A stretch of 64,000 bases of DNA from Chryseobacterium endalhagicum (GCF_016745235.1 NZ_JAELVM010000001.1:199856-263855), one strand, 5' to 3'; shown: positions 33,071 to 43,434, counted from the stretch's first letter. A program made the numbers and translations. The notes: generated by a model not told the origin, from the sequence alone.

Positions 33071-36000
33071 ATGAATAAATTCATTAAAAATATAATTGCT
33101 TTCTCCTTAAAGAATAAGGCATTTACCTTTATCTGGGTAGCTATTTTAGCCATTGCGGGGTTCATCAGTTTCAAAAATATGCCCATTGAAGCTTTCCCCG
33201 ATGTTACCAATACCCAGATTGTCATTATAACCCAATGGAATGGCCGTAGCGCAGAAGAAGTGGAACGTTTTGTGACTACCCCCATCGAATTGGCCATGAG
33301 CCCGGTCCAGAAGAAAACCAGTGTGAGAAGTACCACGATGTTTGGACTTTCCATTGTTAAAATTCTTTTTGACGACGGGGTGGATGATACTTTCGCCAGA
33401 AATCAGGTGAATAACCAATTAAGAACCGTAAGCCTTCCTGATGAGGTGGATCCGGAAGTTCAGCCACCCTACGGGCCAACCGGGGAAATTTTCAGATATA
33501 CGCTGGAAAGTAAAACAAAAGATTCCAGAGAACTGCTCACCCTGCAAAACTGGGTAATAGACCGTGCGCTGAGAGGTGTTCCGGGGGTAGCCGACATCAA
33601 TGTTTTCGGAGGCCAGGATAAAGTTTTCGAATTAAGTATTGATCCGAGGGCTTTGGATAAATACAATCTTACACCCCTACAGGTATATGATGCGGTGACG
33701 AAGAGTAATTTAAATGTCGGAGGTGATGTTATCGAGAAAAACGGTCAGGCCTATGTGGTAAGAGGAATTGGTCTGGTAAAATCGGTAGCGGATATTGGAA
33801 ATATTACGATTCAGAATGACAGCGGAAATCCGGTTTTGGTAAAATATGTGGCGGATGTTCATGAAAGCTCGATGCCGAGAGTAGGGCAGGCCGGTCTTAA
33901 TCAGCATGAAGATACCGTAGAAGGAATCGTGGTGATGCGGAAAGGAGAAAATCCGCGGGAAGTTCTGGTAGGTGTAAAAGCGAAGATCAAAGAACTGAAT
34001 GAAAAGATCCTTCCGAAAGATGTGAAAATGGTGACTTTCTATGACCGTGACAACCTGATGGATTTTACCACGCATACCGTAATGCATAACCTTATTGAAG
34101 GAATCATTCTGGTGACAGTCATTGTCCTTATCTTTATGGCGGACTGGAGAACGACATTCATTGTTTCCATCATTATTCCGCTGTCTTTATTGTTTGCATT
34201 TTTATGTTTAAAACTGGCGGGAATGAGTGCCAACCTGCTTTCATTGGGAGCGGTGGACTTCGGGATCATTATTGACGGAGCCGTCGTCATGGTGGAAGGG
34301 CTCTTTGTAATGCTCGACCACAAAGCCCTCAAATATGGAACGGAAAAATTCAATAAATTATCCAAAGGAGGCTGGATCAAACAGACGGGAACAGGTTTGG
34401 GGAAAGCTATTTTCTTTTCAAAATTAATTATCATCACCTCGCTGATTCCTATTTTCTCATTTCAGAAAGTAGAAGGGAAAATGTTCTCGCCTCTTGCATT
34501 TACTTTAGGATTTGCGCTTGTAGGAGCATTGATATTCACCTTGACCCTGGTTCCTGTGCTTTCCCATATCCTTTTGAATAAAAATGTTAAGGAAAAAAAT
34601 AACCCGTTTGTTAATTTTTGGGACAGAATTGTACTGAAAGGATTCAACTATACCTTTAAACATAAAAGGATGAGTTTAATTGTTGCCATATCTTTCATGG
34701 TGGTGACTTTATTCTCCGGAAAATTTTTAGGAACAGAATTTCTTCCCCAGCTGAATGAAGGTTCACTCTGGATCACTGCGGAAATGCCGATGAGTTCTTC
34801 ATTGAAAGAATCTCTGAAGACTGCCGATTTTTTAAAGAAAGACATTATGAGCTTTCCTGAAGTTACCGATGTTCTTGCCCAGACGGGACGAAGCAATGAC
34901 GGAACAGATCCCAACGGTTTTGGATTTGTACAGTTTGCTGTTAACCTTAAACCCAAAGAAGAATGGAAACGTAAGATCAGCTATGAAGAACTGATCGAGG
35001 AAATTGATAAAAAACTCAGAAGCTATCAGGGAATTACCTTCAATTATTCCCAGCCGATCTCGGATAATGTGGCGGAAGCTGTAGCCGGTTTCAAGGCGGA
35101 AAACGGAATCAAGATCTATGGTGACAACCTGGAAACTTTAGACCAGTTGGCCGATCAGGTTTTAAAACAGATCAAAGATGTAGAAGGCGTAAAAGATCCG
35201 GGGATTATTAAAAATATTGGCCAGCCGGAAGTAAGTGTCGTGCTGGACAGGGATAAAATGGCGGCTTACGGAGTCATGCCGGATGATGCGCAGTCTGTTC
35301 TGGAAATGGCTTTCGGGGGTAAAACGGCTTCAGAAATGTTTGACGGGGAAAGAAAATTCCCGATCCGCCTCAGATACTCCCAGGAATACAGAAAAGATGA
35401 AAATGATATCGCGTCACTGATGGTTCCTACCCAGGACGGGGCAAAGATTCCGCTGAAAGAGATCAGTACTATTGTAAAAGATAACGGAGCTGCCTTTATT
35501 TACAGGGACGATATTAAAAGGTATATCGGGGTTAAATTCTCGATCCGTGACAGGGATTTGGGAAGTACGATTGCCGATGCCCAGAAAAAAGTAGCGAATA
35601 TTGATCTTCCCGATGGGTATTCCATTGGCTGGACAGGTCAGTTTGAAAACCAGCAGAGAGCTTCGCACAGACTGGCGCAGGTGGTTCCGGTCAGTATTCT
35701 GGGGATTTTCTTCCTGTTGTTCATTCTTTTTGGAAACATGAAAGATTCCTTGCTGGTACTGGCGAATGTTCCTTTTGCATTGATCGGGGGGATTATTGCC
35801 CTGCATCTTACGGGAATGAACTTTGGAATCTCAGCAGGAGTGGGAATGATTGCCTTGCTCGGAATCTGTATTCAGAATGGGGTGATTCTTATCACGGAAT
35901 TCCATCAGAATGTCAAGAACGGGCTGAGTTTGGATAATGCCATATTAAACGGCGTTAAATCCAGAACACGTCCTGTGATTATGACGGCATTGATGGCCTC

Positions 36001-36169
36001 GATAGGACTTATGCCGGCGGCTTTGTCTACGGGAATTGGCTCGGAATCTCAAAAACCATTAGCCATTGTAATCATCGGGGGGCTTATTACGGCAACCGTC
36101 CTTACCTTACTTATTTTCCCGATTATTTTCTGGATTTTTAACAGAAGTAAAAAATTACGATCAATTTAG
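33071..36169 (+). CDS. heavy-metal efflux RND pump (CzcA/CusA family)
   Basis: 1032 residues, full RND length: twelve membrane segments and two large periplasmic loops. The transmembrane-4 relay is DFGIIIDGAVVMVE (Asp396, Asp402, Glu409), the pattern of divalent-cation (Zn/Co/Cd) HME pumps; Cu/Ag pumps such as CusA lack the first Asp. Unusually, Gly rather than Asn follows the glutamate. Proton-driven export from cytoplasm or periplasm, paired with the two upstream genes. Metal not certain. Start chosen at the ATG after a 200-bp gap. Confidence 0.92.
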   Translation: MNKFIKNIIAFSLKNKAFTFIWVAILAIAGFISFKNMPIEAFPDVTNTQIVIITQWNGRSAEEVERFVTTPIELAMSPVQKKTSVRSTTMFGLSIVKILFDDGVDDTFARNQVNNQLRTVSLPDEVDPEVQPPYGPTGEIFRYTLESKTKDSRELLTLQNWVIDRALRGVPGVADINVFGGQDKVFELSIDPRALDKYNLTPLQVYDAVTKSNLNVGGDVIEKNGQAYVVRGIGLVKSVADIGNITIQNDSGNPVLVKYVADVHESSMPRVGQAGLNQHEDTVEGIVVMRKGENPREVLVGVKAKIKELNEKILPKDVKMVTFYDRDNLMDFTTHTVMHNLIEGIILVTVIVLIFMADWRTTFIVSIIIPLSLLFAFLCLKLAGMSANLLSLGAVDFGIIIDGAVVMVEGLFVMLDHKALKYGTEKFNKLSKGGWIKQTGTGLGKAIFFSKLIIITSLIPIFSFQKVEGKMFSPLAFTLGFALVGALIFTLTLVPVLSHILLNKNVKEKNNPFVNFWDRIVLKGFNYTFKHKRMSLIVAISFMVVTLFSGKFLGTEFLPQLNEGSLWITAEMPMSSSLKESLKTADFLKKDIMSFPEVTDVLAQTGRSNDGTDPNGFGFVQFAVNLKPKEEWKRKISYEELIEEIDKKLRSYQGITFNYSQPISDNVAEAVAGFKAENGIKIYGDNLETLDQLADQVLKQIKDVEGVKDPGIIKNIGQPEVSVVLDRDKMAAYGVMPDDAQSVLEMAFGGKTASEMFDGERKFPIRLRYSQEYRKDENDIASLMVPTQDGAKIPLKEISTIVKDNGAAFIYRDDIKRYIGVKFSIRDRDLGSTIADAQKKVANIDLPDGYSIGWTGQFENQQRASHRLAQVVPVSILGIFFLLFILFGNMKDSLLVLANVPFALIGGIIALHLTGMNFGISAGVGMIALLGICIQNGVILITEFHQNVKNGLSLDNAILNGVKSRTRPVIMTALMASIGLMPAALSTGIGSESQKPLAIVIIGGLITATVLTLLIFPIIFWIFNRSKKLRSI

Positions 36170-36183
36170 TCTTGTTTTATATG

Positions 36184-36219
36184 ACTTCGCCCCGGATTTT
36201 TCCGGGGCGAAGTTTTTTT
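36184..36219 (+). terminator. terminator of the efflux operon
   Basis: 13-bp perfect stem ACTTCGCCCCGGA / TCCGGGGCGAAGT with a TTTT loop and T run, 14 bp after the stop. Confidence 0.9.
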
Positions 36220-36408
36220 AGCTTTATTTTGTATGATTTCAATAAAATAATTAAATTCGGCGATTATTAAAAACACACAATGATTGAAAAAAGAATGAAC
36301 TTCCGACCTTTCCGACATTTGTAGAAAAGTTTCCCTTTATTCTCAAAAACACAGCCTTACAAAGGCTCTTACTAATAGGTATTAATTTACAAATGTTAAA
36401 ACACAAAT

Positions 36409-36969
36409 ATGAAACGCTACAAGAAATCTGTGCTTTTCCTGTTTGGTTTTCTAATCATTCTGCTCCCGTTGCAGCTGATTTTTAAACTAAATCTCGAAGA
36501 GACCTACCCATCCTTTAATTTTCCGGGATTTTCCTCATACCCTATAAAAGACGGAAAGTACATTAAATTTACAAAAACAACTTCCCATGTCATTTTTAAA
36601 GATGGGACAGACAGTATTTTATCCAAAAATGATTATCTGGGTGCCAGAATACCAAGAACCATACAGATCACCCTGATGCAGAATTTACTTTTTCCTAAGA
36701 AATCCCCGATATTGGATAGCAGGATAAACAGCCTGCCGCTCTATAAAAGAGAACTTTATCTGCTGAAAAAATCTATCCTTAACCGGAATATTAAAAAAGT
36801 AGATTTAAACGAAAGCAAAAAATTCATCGTAGAAAAACTAAGAGAAAGGTTCCCGGACAAAGAAGTAACAGGCATGGAGGTGATCAATGAAACTAAAGAT
36901 TTCGATATCACCACAAGAAAAATGAATGATACAGCCGTCCGTGATACTGTACTGAGTTTCCGATTTTAA
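36409..36969 (+). CDS. membrane-anchored protein of unknown function
   Basis: 186 residues. One N-terminal membrane segment (KSVLFLFGFLIILLPLQLIF), then an exported domain (ETYPSFNFPGFSSYPIKDGKYIKFTKT). No family recognised. 9 bp before a multi-pass membrane protein, so they probably work together. Confidence 0.7.
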   Translation: MKRYKKSVLFLFGFLIILLPLQLIFKLNLEETYPSFNFPGFSSYPIKDGKYIKFTKTTSHVIFKDGTDSILSKNDYLGARIPRTIQITLMQNLLFPKKSPILDSRINSLPLYKRELYLLKKSILNRNIKKVDLNESKKFIVEKLRERFPDKEVTGMEVINETKDFDITTRKMNDTAVRDTVLSFRF

Positions 36970-36978
36970 AAACTAACG

Positions 36979-38073
36979 ATGATGAATAAATTAAAAGAAC
37001 TTCCTTTCACCAGTTACCATCCGAGTGATGAGTTTCTGGCTTTTTACCGAATATTTTTCTCTATGTTCCTGTTATGGACAGGCGTATCAGATAACAGCTG
37101 GATTCATTCTATTCCGAATAGTGCAATGCATCCGCCTATCAGCTTGCTGTCTTTTATAGACTTCATTCCTTCAGAAGCCTTTTTTGTGGCATGCAGATAT
37201 ATCGTGTATTTCGCATTGCTGATGATTCTGATAGGCTTTAAGCCAAGGCTATTTGCAATACTTTATATGGTGGTGTATGTGCTGGTCAATAATTATGCTT
37301 ATTCTTTTGGAAAGGTAAATCATGATTTTGTGTATACCCTGCCGATCTTAATTATGGCATTTTCCCCATGGAACAGAAGGTACAGTTTCTTTCCGGAGCC
37401 TGAAAAAGAAACGGATGAGCCGGCGAAATCATGGCCTATGTTTATGATGAGCCTGATTTTTAGTTTCGGAATGTTTACCGCCGGGTTTTCCAAAATTTTA
37501 GGAGGCTGGCTGAGTATGGATACCCAATACACACAGATCTTTTTCAGTCAGTACCGATATATCCTGGAATGGAAAGATTTTCTTTCGGATGTTTATGATG
37601 GGATACACTCTAAGATATTCTGGGAAATCCTGGACTATTTAACCGTCTTTTTTGAAACCATTTTTATAGTATCTTTTCTTTATCCGAAATTTTTCAGGTT
37701 GATGCTTCTGCTGGCCATTTTTTTCCATCTGAATGTGCTTCTGATGCTGAATATCTCATTTATGTATTCAATAGGCCTGTATACTCTTTTTATTCCTGCT
37801 TATTTGCTTCCCGCGGGTTTCAGAAGTAAGGTGAAAAGAACGCTTAGCCGTATATTTAATCCAAATTACAGAGGAATTGCCATCGCAGTGACCGTTCTGT
37901 ATGTATTGCTACTTTGGTTCTTTGATATCAATATGATCGGCTTTATATTTAATGAGCTTTTCTCTTTTGTGTCTTTTGGAAATAATTCTACCCCGCTGAT
38001 CCTGATGGTAGGAGCTTTCTTGTTGGGGCTGTACTTATTGATCCGGTCATTCAGGAAATTTGATGTCAAATAA
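36979..38073 (+). CDS. multi-pass membrane protein, HTTM-like
   Basis: 364 residues with about eight to nine membrane segments. N-terminus (HPSDEFLAFYRIFFSMFLLWTGV) and segments such as NHDFVYTLPILIMAFSPWNRRYSF and SFGMFTAGFSKILGG resemble the HTTM/vitamin-K carboxylase-like membrane family common in Bacteroidota. The carboxylase activity is not implied. Forms a two-gene operon with the preceding gene. Confidence 0.7.
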   Translation: MMNKLKELPFTSYHPSDEFLAFYRIFFSMFLLWTGVSDNSWIHSIPNSAMHPPISLLSFIDFIPSEAFFVACRYIVYFALLMILIGFKPRLFAILYMVVYVLVNNYAYSFGKVNHDFVYTLPILIMAFSPWNRRYSFFPEPEKETDEPAKSWPMFMMSLIFSFGMFTAGFSKILGGWLSMDTQYTQIFFSQYRYILEWKDFLSDVYDGIHSKIFWEILDYLTVFFETIFIVSFLYPKFFRLMLLLAIFFHLNVLLMLNISFMYSIGLYTLFIPAYLLPAGFRSKVKRTLSRIFNPNYRGIAIAVTVLYVLLLWFFDINMIGFIFNELFSFVSFGNNSTPLILMVGAFLLGLYLLIRSFRKFDVK

Positions 38074-38160
38074 AAAGAATTATGGGTTCTTAATCTGGCA
38101 GTCTCAAAGATTAGAATATTGTGTAAATCTGCAGTGAGGCTGTATAAAAAGCTTCCCAGG

Positions 38161-38195
38161 AATAATCCCCGAATCCAAAAGTTTCGGGGATTATT
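38161..38195 (+). terminator. terminator after the HTTM-like gene
   Basis: AATAATCCCCGAA / TTCGGGGATTATT stem (13 bp), 9-base loop, about 90 bp after the stop. The 240 bp beyond it (to 38440) contains only AACGCAAAG-type repeat fragments, no gene. Confidence 0.75.
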
Positions 38196-38440
38196 TTGTT
38201 GTTTATTCTTTAAGACTTATTTTTTCGAGGTTGCGGGTAAAGTAGTAATTTTATTAAACGCAAAGTTTGAAGATCATACTTTATATTTTAGGAATGCAAA
38301 GTAGAAAATCAATTGAAATTGATTCGATGAAGCGTGTGGATAAAACGTCCGCTTATTCAGTGGTGCAGCCACACCTCTTTGCTTGCCTTGAAATCAGGAG
38401 ATATAGCATGAAAGTTTTGCGTTGAAATTAGTCAAAAAAA

Positions 38441-38464
38441 GGCCGTCTCACTTTTGAGACGGCC
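38441..38464 (-). terminator. terminator of the DUF4394 gene
   Basis: GGCCGTCTCA / TGAGACGGCC stem, loop CTTT, then seven Ts on the minus strand, 22 bp beyond the stop. Confidence 0.85.
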
Positions 38465-38485
38465 CATATTATTATGATGAAGTCT

Positions 38486-39985
38486 TTAAAATCCTAATCC
38501 TACTGCAAACGCTTTTACAGCATTTGGGTAATCGGAAACGGCTGTTGCGGCTCCTGATGAGGTATTAACGGTATACAGTTTTGTAGAAGTTCCCACGGTA
38601 GCCATCAGATATGCTTTTTGGCTTACACTTCCGATATCAAAACCGTTGGCATTGGTCACATTGATTCCTAAAGAACCTGTTTCTACAAGAGTTCCGTTAT
38701 TAGGAGGAGTTTGCTGATACAGTTTATCTGTATTATGATCGATCACGAATAGAGTAGTAGATGTAGTTCCTGCAAAATTATTGGTGTAAGCAGCGGCACT
38801 GATCATCGCTGTAACCGGATTGATGGCGGTATCTGCTGCTGTGATGCCTCCGGTAACAGGATCTAAACGGAGATTTTGTCCGGTATTACTTACTACCCGT
38901 ATTTTATCAACCATTGGATTGAAATCAAATCCGAAATCTGTTCCGGCGAGTAAAGTGGCAAAAGGCGAGCTTCCTACAGCAGTAGCGGCACCGGTTCCCA
39001 AATTGATGGTATAAATTCTGCTTGAGCTTCCCAAAGCATACAGCTGGCCATTCAAAGGACGGAAATCTATACCCAGAATATTTTCTCCGGTCTGTAGTCC
39101 TGCCACTGTTTTTGAAACCGGCATCGGGTTGTTCGGATTGAAGATCTGCAGATTATTTGAATTGTCAATAGCATAGGCAACAGCTTCGGTTGGAATCGCA
39201 AGATCTATAATAGCCTGTGGAAATGATCCTATAAAAGTGGCTTTACCGTTATTCAGATCCAGAGTATGCAATTTTTCGTTTAAAGCGAGTAAAGCTGTGC
39301 TGTTATCAAATTTAATATCAAAAGCCGCCTGTCCTGAAAATGTTGCTCCCAGATTTCCTACTTCCACCAAAGTTCCGTTATTCGGAGGATCCTGTTTGAA
39401 TAGTTTTCCGGAAAGGGGATCTATATCATATAAAACAGTAGAGGAAGCACCCGCTTTGCTGTTCGTGTAAGCTACTCCGTTGATGCTTGGAGTTCCGCTG
39501 CCTGAAATATTGGTGTCAGTAGCTGCCACAGCTCCGGTCTCAGGATGAAGTCTTAAATTTTGTCCCGTATTACTTACCAGCCGGATTCTGTCTACCGTAG
39601 GATTGAAATCAATGGAAGCTATGGATCCGGAAACGGCAGGACTGAAAGCCGTGGTGCTTATCATTCTTGCAGAGGCGCTGGCTGTATTGATAATGTATAA
39701 TTTGCTGGCATTTGACAGGGCGTATAATTCTCCGGTAGCCGGTCTAAAATCTATACTCATTAATTTTTCACCGGATGTAATGCCTGTAATGGCTGTTTTA
39801 GCTGCAAATGTTTTGGGATTATTGGCATTGAAAGAAACCAGTTCATTCATTCCTGTAAGCCCGTAAGCCATAAGATCTGGCCCGGTTACATTGCTGTCCG
39901 GCATCATCGGATCATCAGAATCGTCGCACGAAAAAAAAGTCGTCACGGTCATCAGAACCAAAAAGAAGTGTAATAGTGTTCTCAT
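38486..39985 (-). CDS. lipoprotein with two DUF4394 domains
   Basis: 499 residues; lipobox TFFSC (about Cys20). Two similar halves of about 230 residues, each with the pattern GE..L.S/GIDFRP..G.LYAL...IYTINT, SIDFNP.VDRIR[LV]VSNTGQNLRL and LYDID..[ST]..L[FY][KQ]Q.PPNNGTLVE, i.e. two beta-propeller-like DUF4394 units. Extracellular or surface function unknown. Convergent with the HTTM operon. Confidence 0.82.
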   Translation of the reverse strand: MRTLLHFFLVLMTVTTFFSCDDSDDPMMPDSNVTGPDLMAYGLTGMNELVSFNANNPKTFAAKTAITGITSGEKLMSIDFRPATGELYALSNASKLYIINTASASARMISTTAFSPAVSGSIASIDFNPTVDRIRLVSNTGQNLRLHPETGAVAATDTNISGSGTPSINGVAYTNSKAGASSTVLYDIDPLSGKLFKQDPPNNGTLVEVGNLGATFSGQAAFDIKFDNSTALLALNEKLHTLDLNNGKATFIGSFPQAIIDLAIPTEAVAYAIDNSNNLQIFNPNNPMPVSKTVAGLQTGENILGIDFRPLNGQLYALGSSSRIYTINLGTGAATAVGSSPFATLLAGTDFGFDFNPMVDKIRVVSNTGQNLRLDPVTGGITAADTAINPVTAMISAAAYTNNFAGTTSTTLFVIDHNTDKLYQQTPPNNGTLVETGSLGINVTNANGFDIGSVSQKAYLMATVGTSTKLYTVNTSSGAATAVSDYPNAVKAFAVGLGF

Positions 39986-40315
39986 AATAGTATTTTTAGA
40001 GGTTTATACTATGTACGAGAAAACAATTAAAACGGTTTTTTTGGCATGAATTTCAGGGTTTAAAAAATATTTTTGGGATCTATATTATTCAGAACGAATC
40101 AGATACTTTCTTTTTTGGAATAAAAACGTTTACAAGGATTTTTTTCAATTCAGAAAAATGTGTAAATTTGCAGTCTCAATACATTGAAATATAAGGTTTG
40201 TGCTTCATTGATTTGAATATTGAAACTTTTTTAAATAAAAAGGTTTTGGTATTTAAAAAATCATTATATTTGCACACCGAAAAATTGAAAATAATAAAAT
40301 AAATAATTTTAAATC
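39986..40315 (+). promoter_or_regulatory. intergenic region with tandem tuf promoters
   Basis: TAAATTTG at 40163-40170 (no clear -33 box) and TATATTTG at 40265-40272 with TTTTGG at 40244-40249. Both resemble Bacteroidota -7 boxes; the second is within 45 bp of the tuf ATG. Tandem promoters fit a highly expressed gene. Confidence 0.6.
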
Positions 40316-41527
40316 ATGGCAAAGGAAACGTTTAATCGTAACAAACCACACTTGAACATTGGTACTATTGGTCACGTTGACCATGGTAAAACTACTCTTA
40401 CAGCTGCTATTTCTGCTGTATTAGCTAGCAAAGGTCTTGCTGAGAAAAAAGACTTCTCTGCAATTGACTCTGCTCCAGAAGAAAAAGAAAGAGGTATTAC
40501 TATCAATACTGCACACATCGAATACGAAACTGAAAAAAGACACTATGCTCACGTTGACTGTCCAGGTCACGCGGATTACGTAAAGAACATGGTAACTGGT
40601 GCTGCTCAGATGGACGGAGCTATCGTAGTATGTGCTGCAACTGACGGACCAATGCCTCAAACAAGAGAACATATCCTACTTTGTCGTCAGGTAAACGTAC
40701 CTAGAATCGTTGTTTTCATGAACAAGGTTGACATGGTAGACGATGCTGAGCTTTTAGAGCTTGTTGAAATGGAACTTAGAGATCTATTGTCTACTTACGA
40801 GTTTGACGGTGATAACTCTCCAGTAATTCAAGGTTCTGCATTAGGAGCTCTTACTGCTGCTACTGCTGCTACTCCTGATACTGAAGACAAGTGGTTCAAA
40901 TCAGTTGAAGAATTGATGGATGCTGTTGATACTTGGATCGAGCAACCACCAAGAGATACTGACAAGCCATTCTTGATGCCAATCGAAGACGTATTCTCTA
41001 TTACAGGTAGAGGTACTGTAGCAACTGGTAGAATCGAGGCTGGTGTTATCAACACTGGAGATCCAGTTGATATCGTTGGTATGGGTGATGAGAAATTAAC
41101 TTCTACTATTACAGGAGTTGAGATGTTCAGAAAAATCCTTGACAGAGGAGAAGCTGGAGATAACGTAGGTCTATTGTTGAGAGGTATTGAAAAAACTGAC
41201 ATCAAGAGAGGTATGGTTATCGCTAAGAAAGATTCTGTTAAGCCACACAAAAAATTCAAAGCTTCTGTTTATATCCTTTCTAAGGAAGAAGGTGGACGTC
41301 ACACTCCATTCCACAACAAGTACCGTCCTCAGTTCTACGTAAGAACTACTGACGTTACAGGTGAGATCTTCTTACCAGAAGGTGTAGAAATGGTAATGCC
41401 TGGTGATAACTTAGAGATCACTGTAGAATTGTTACAGCCAATCGCTCTTAACGTAGGTCTTAGATTTGCGATCAGAGAAGGAGGTAGAACAGTTGGTTCA
41501 GGTCAGGTTACTGAAATCTTAGACTAA
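40316..41527 (+). CDS. tuf: elongation factor Tu
   Basis: 403 residues, typical EF-Tu length. GTPase motifs [17 protein letters not shown] and NKVDMVDD; effector loop with EEKERGITI. Delivers aminoacyl-tRNA to the ribosome. Codon use is strongly biased (GCT, GTA, AGA), as for other highly expressed genes here. Followed by a strong terminator, then trnW and secE. Confidence 0.98.
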   Translation: MAKETFNRNKPHLNIGTIGHVDHGKTTLTAAISAVLASKGLAEKKDFSAIDSAPEEKERGITINTAHIEYETEKRHYAHVDCPGHADYVKNMVTGAAQMDGAIVVCAATDGPMPQTREHILLCRQVNVPRIVVFMNKVDMVDDAELLELVEMELRDLLSTYEFDGDNSPVIQGSALGALTAATAATPDTEDKWFKSVEELMDAVDTWIEQPPRDTDKPFLMPIEDVFSITGRGTVATGRIEAGVINTGDPVDIVGMGDEKLTSTITGVEMFRKILDRGEAGDNVGLLLRGIEKTDIKRGMVIAKKDSVKPHKKFKASVYILSKEEGGRHTPFHNKYRPQFYVRTTDVTGEIFLPEGVEMVMPGDNLEITVELLQPIALNVGLRFAIREGGRTVGSGQVTEILD

Positions 41528-41546
41528 TCATCTTAAAATAAATAAG

Positions 41547-41578
41547 GCTTCCGGAAGGAAACTCTCCGGAAGCTTTTT
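41547..41578 (+). terminator. terminator after tuf
   Basis: GCTTCCGGA / TCCGGAAGC stem (9 bp), 9-base loop, TTTTT, ending just before tRNA-Trp. Confidence 0.85.
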
Positions 41579-41582
41579 ATCT

Positions 41583-41653
41583 ACGGGCATCGTCCAATGG
41601 TAGGATACCGGTCTCCAAAACCGTTGATCAGGGTTCGAATCCTTGTGCCCGTG
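41583..41653 (+). tRNA. tRNA-Trp (CCA)
   Basis: Acceptor ACGGGCA / TGCCCGT, anticodon CCA in CTCCAAA, T-loop GGGTTCGAATCC. Lies between tuf and secE, its usual place in Bacteroidota. Confidence 0.96.
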
Positions 41654-41665
41654 CAAATATTAATT

Positions 41666-41872
41666 ATGAGTTCATTTGTTGATTTTTTAAAAGGTTCTTA
41701 TAACGAATTCAGACATAAAGTTGAATGGCCAAAGTGGTCTGATCTTCAGTCCTCCACTATTGTAGTAACTATTGCTACAGTGATTTTGGCATTATTTACC
41801 TTTGGAGTTGATGAATTGTTTTCAAAAGCAATCAGCAACATAATAGGAATGCTAATTAACGTGTTCAACTAA
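41666..41872 (+). CDS. secE: preprotein translocase subunit SecE
   Basis: 68 residues from the ATG at 41666; an in-frame extension upstream would run into tRNA-Trp and is rejected. SSFVDFLKGSYNEFRHKVEWPKWSDLQSSTIVVTIATVILALFTF is the canonical SecE helix with the conserved V[ET]WP motif. Single C-terminal membrane segment; part of the SecYEG channel. Confidence 0.94.
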   Translation: MSSFVDFLKGSYNEFRHKVEWPKWSDLQSSTIVVTIATVILALFTFGVDELFSKAISNIIGMLINVFN

Positions 41873-41890
41873 AAAAAATGTTTTCCCATA

Positions 41891-42433
41891 ATGAGCGAAT
41901 TGAAATGGTATGTGCTGAAAGCGATCAGCGGACAGGAAAATAAAGTGAAAAACTACATTGAGACAGAAATCAAACGTCTAGGGTTTGAGCAGTACGTAAC
42001 TCAGGTGGTTATTCCTATGGAAAAGGTTATTCAGATCAGAAACGGAAAAAAAGTTCCTAAAGAGAAGCCTTACTATCCTGGATACTTAATGATCGAAGCT
42101 GATCTGATGGGAGAAATTCCTCACGCAATTAAGAACATTCCGGGAGTAATATCTTTCTTAAGTTTAACGAAAGGTGGAGATCCTGTTCCCATGAGAAAAT
42201 CTGAAGTAAACAGAATGCTGGGAAGAATGGATGAGCTTTCAGAATTTGCAAGTGATGTTGAAATCCCATACATTGTAGGTGAAAACGTTAAAGTAATTGA
42301 CGGACCTTTCAATGGATTCAACGGAACGGTTGAGAAAATTCTTGAAGACAAAAAGAAAATCGAAGTTTCTGTATTGATCTTCGGTAGAAAAACTCCAATG
42401 GAGTTGAGCTATATGCAGGTAGAAAAAGTATAA
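41891..42433 (+). CDS. nusG: transcription elongation/antitermination factor NusG
   Basis: 180 residues. NGN domain (WYVLKAISGQENKVKNYIETEI...YYPGYLMIEADL) and KOW domain (GENVKVIDGPFNGFNGTVEKI). Binds RNA polymerase and couples it to the ribosome. Normally followed by rplK; here a terminator and a 4.3-kb accessory block intervene. Confidence 0.95.
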   Translation: MSELKWYVLKAISGQENKVKNYIETEIKRLGFEQYVTQVVIPMEKVIQIRNGKKVPKEKPYYPGYLMIEADLMGEIPHAIKNIPGVISFLSLTKGGDPVPMRKSEVNRMLGRMDELSEFASDVEIPYIVGENVKVIDGPFNGFNGTVEKILEDKKKIEVSVLIFGRKTPMELSYMQVEKV

Positions 42434-42454
42434 TTCATACTTTCTTATAAATAT

Positions 42455-42486
42455 AAAGACCACTGTTTCAGTGGTCTTTTTTTATT
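42455..42486 (+). terminator. terminator after nusG
   Basis: AAAGACCACTG / CAGTGGTCTTT stem (11 bp), TTT loop and T run. Confidence 0.9.
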
Positions 42487-42803
42487 CAATAATAAGATCG
42501 TTTATCGAATGCCTTTATAAAGACTTTTTTTGTTGCGAATTCTTTAATTTAAAGTTTTATTTTTGATTTATTTTCACTTAATTGTGACTATGTAGTGTAT
42601 TTTCATCGTAATAAATAATTATTTTTTAATTTATTTTCATTTGGCATGTTTGTTGTAAAGTACTAGCAGATTATTCCATAAAGTTTTACCTTTTTTATGT
42701 TTATGCTCTGCACCGCAGAAGTATAGAGGCTTTGTCGGGCTTATTGAAAAACAGGTAACCGTAACTTATGAATTAATAAAACACACACAAAAACATAAGT
42801 CCA
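42487..42803. other. intergenic region before the VGIN cluster
   Basis: 317 bp, A/T-rich, no gene. A TTTGG near 42643 could be part of a promoter but no convincing -7 box follows. The leader contains AAAACACACACAAAAAC (42779-42795), also seen before two other surface-protein genes. Confidence 0.4.
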
Positions 42804-43421
42804 ATGACTAGAATTATTTCGATGGTACTTTTATTAAGTGCTGCATGCATGAATGCACAGGTGGGTATTAATACTGCTAACCCTGAAAAAGAATTATCAG
42901 TGAACGGGACTATGAAAACATCAGGAATGGTTTTTAAAAGCCCTTTAGAGAAATTGGGAGCTGATGAAAACTATACTTTTGTGATCAAGTCTCCTGCTCC
43001 GGAAAACAAAATTACGGCCTACAATGATTCCTTTGTTCCGAATTCTCCGGCACCCATTAATCTTATTCAGTTTAAAATCACCTGTGATCCTTCAGATAAA
43101 GACTGGGTAAACCAGTTTGATACCAAGATTAATTCCAGTAAATTTCTTGTTGTGATCTCATCATTTGGATTTACACAGGCTGTAAGAACTTATTCTGCAG
43201 ACTGGCTGACTCCGGTGCCTCAGATTTTCGCCTATTCTTCAGGTGGAACCTGGAAACTGAAGGCAGATTACCAGGGTTTTGCCCCGGACAGTTCTTACCC
43301 AACGGGTGTATGGACGCTTAATCTTCTGGTTTTTGATAAAGCTTACGCAAAAGAAGTAAATACTACACAGGACCTGAGAGCTTCTACCACTGGTGCAGCT
43401 GCGGCTCCGTTAATTCAATAA
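42804..43421 (+). CDS. exported VGIN surface protein 1
   Basis: 205 residues. Signal peptide (MTRIISMVLLLSAACMNAQ), then VGINTANPEKELSVNGTM. The rest contains KFLVVISSFGFTQAV and GTWKLKADYQGFAP; no known domain. Two similar genes follow at 13 bp and by 1-base overlap, so an operon of paralogues. Likely cell-surface beta-sandwich proteins. Confidence 0.75.
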   Translation: MTRIISMVLLLSAACMNAQVGINTANPEKELSVNGTMKTSGMVFKSPLEKLGADENYTFVIKSPAPENKITAYNDSFVPNSPAPINLIQFKITCDPSDKDWVNQFDTKINSSKFLVVISSFGFTQAVRTYSADWLTPVPQIFAYSSGGTWKLKADYQGFAPDSSYPTGVWTLNLLVFDKAYAKEVNTTQDLRASTTGAAAAPLIQ

Positions 43422-43434
43422 AAAACATTACATA

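Noticed and set aside
38119..38304. 61-codon frame after the HTTM-like gene
   Set aside because: Spans a strong terminator stem and intergenic repeat fragments.
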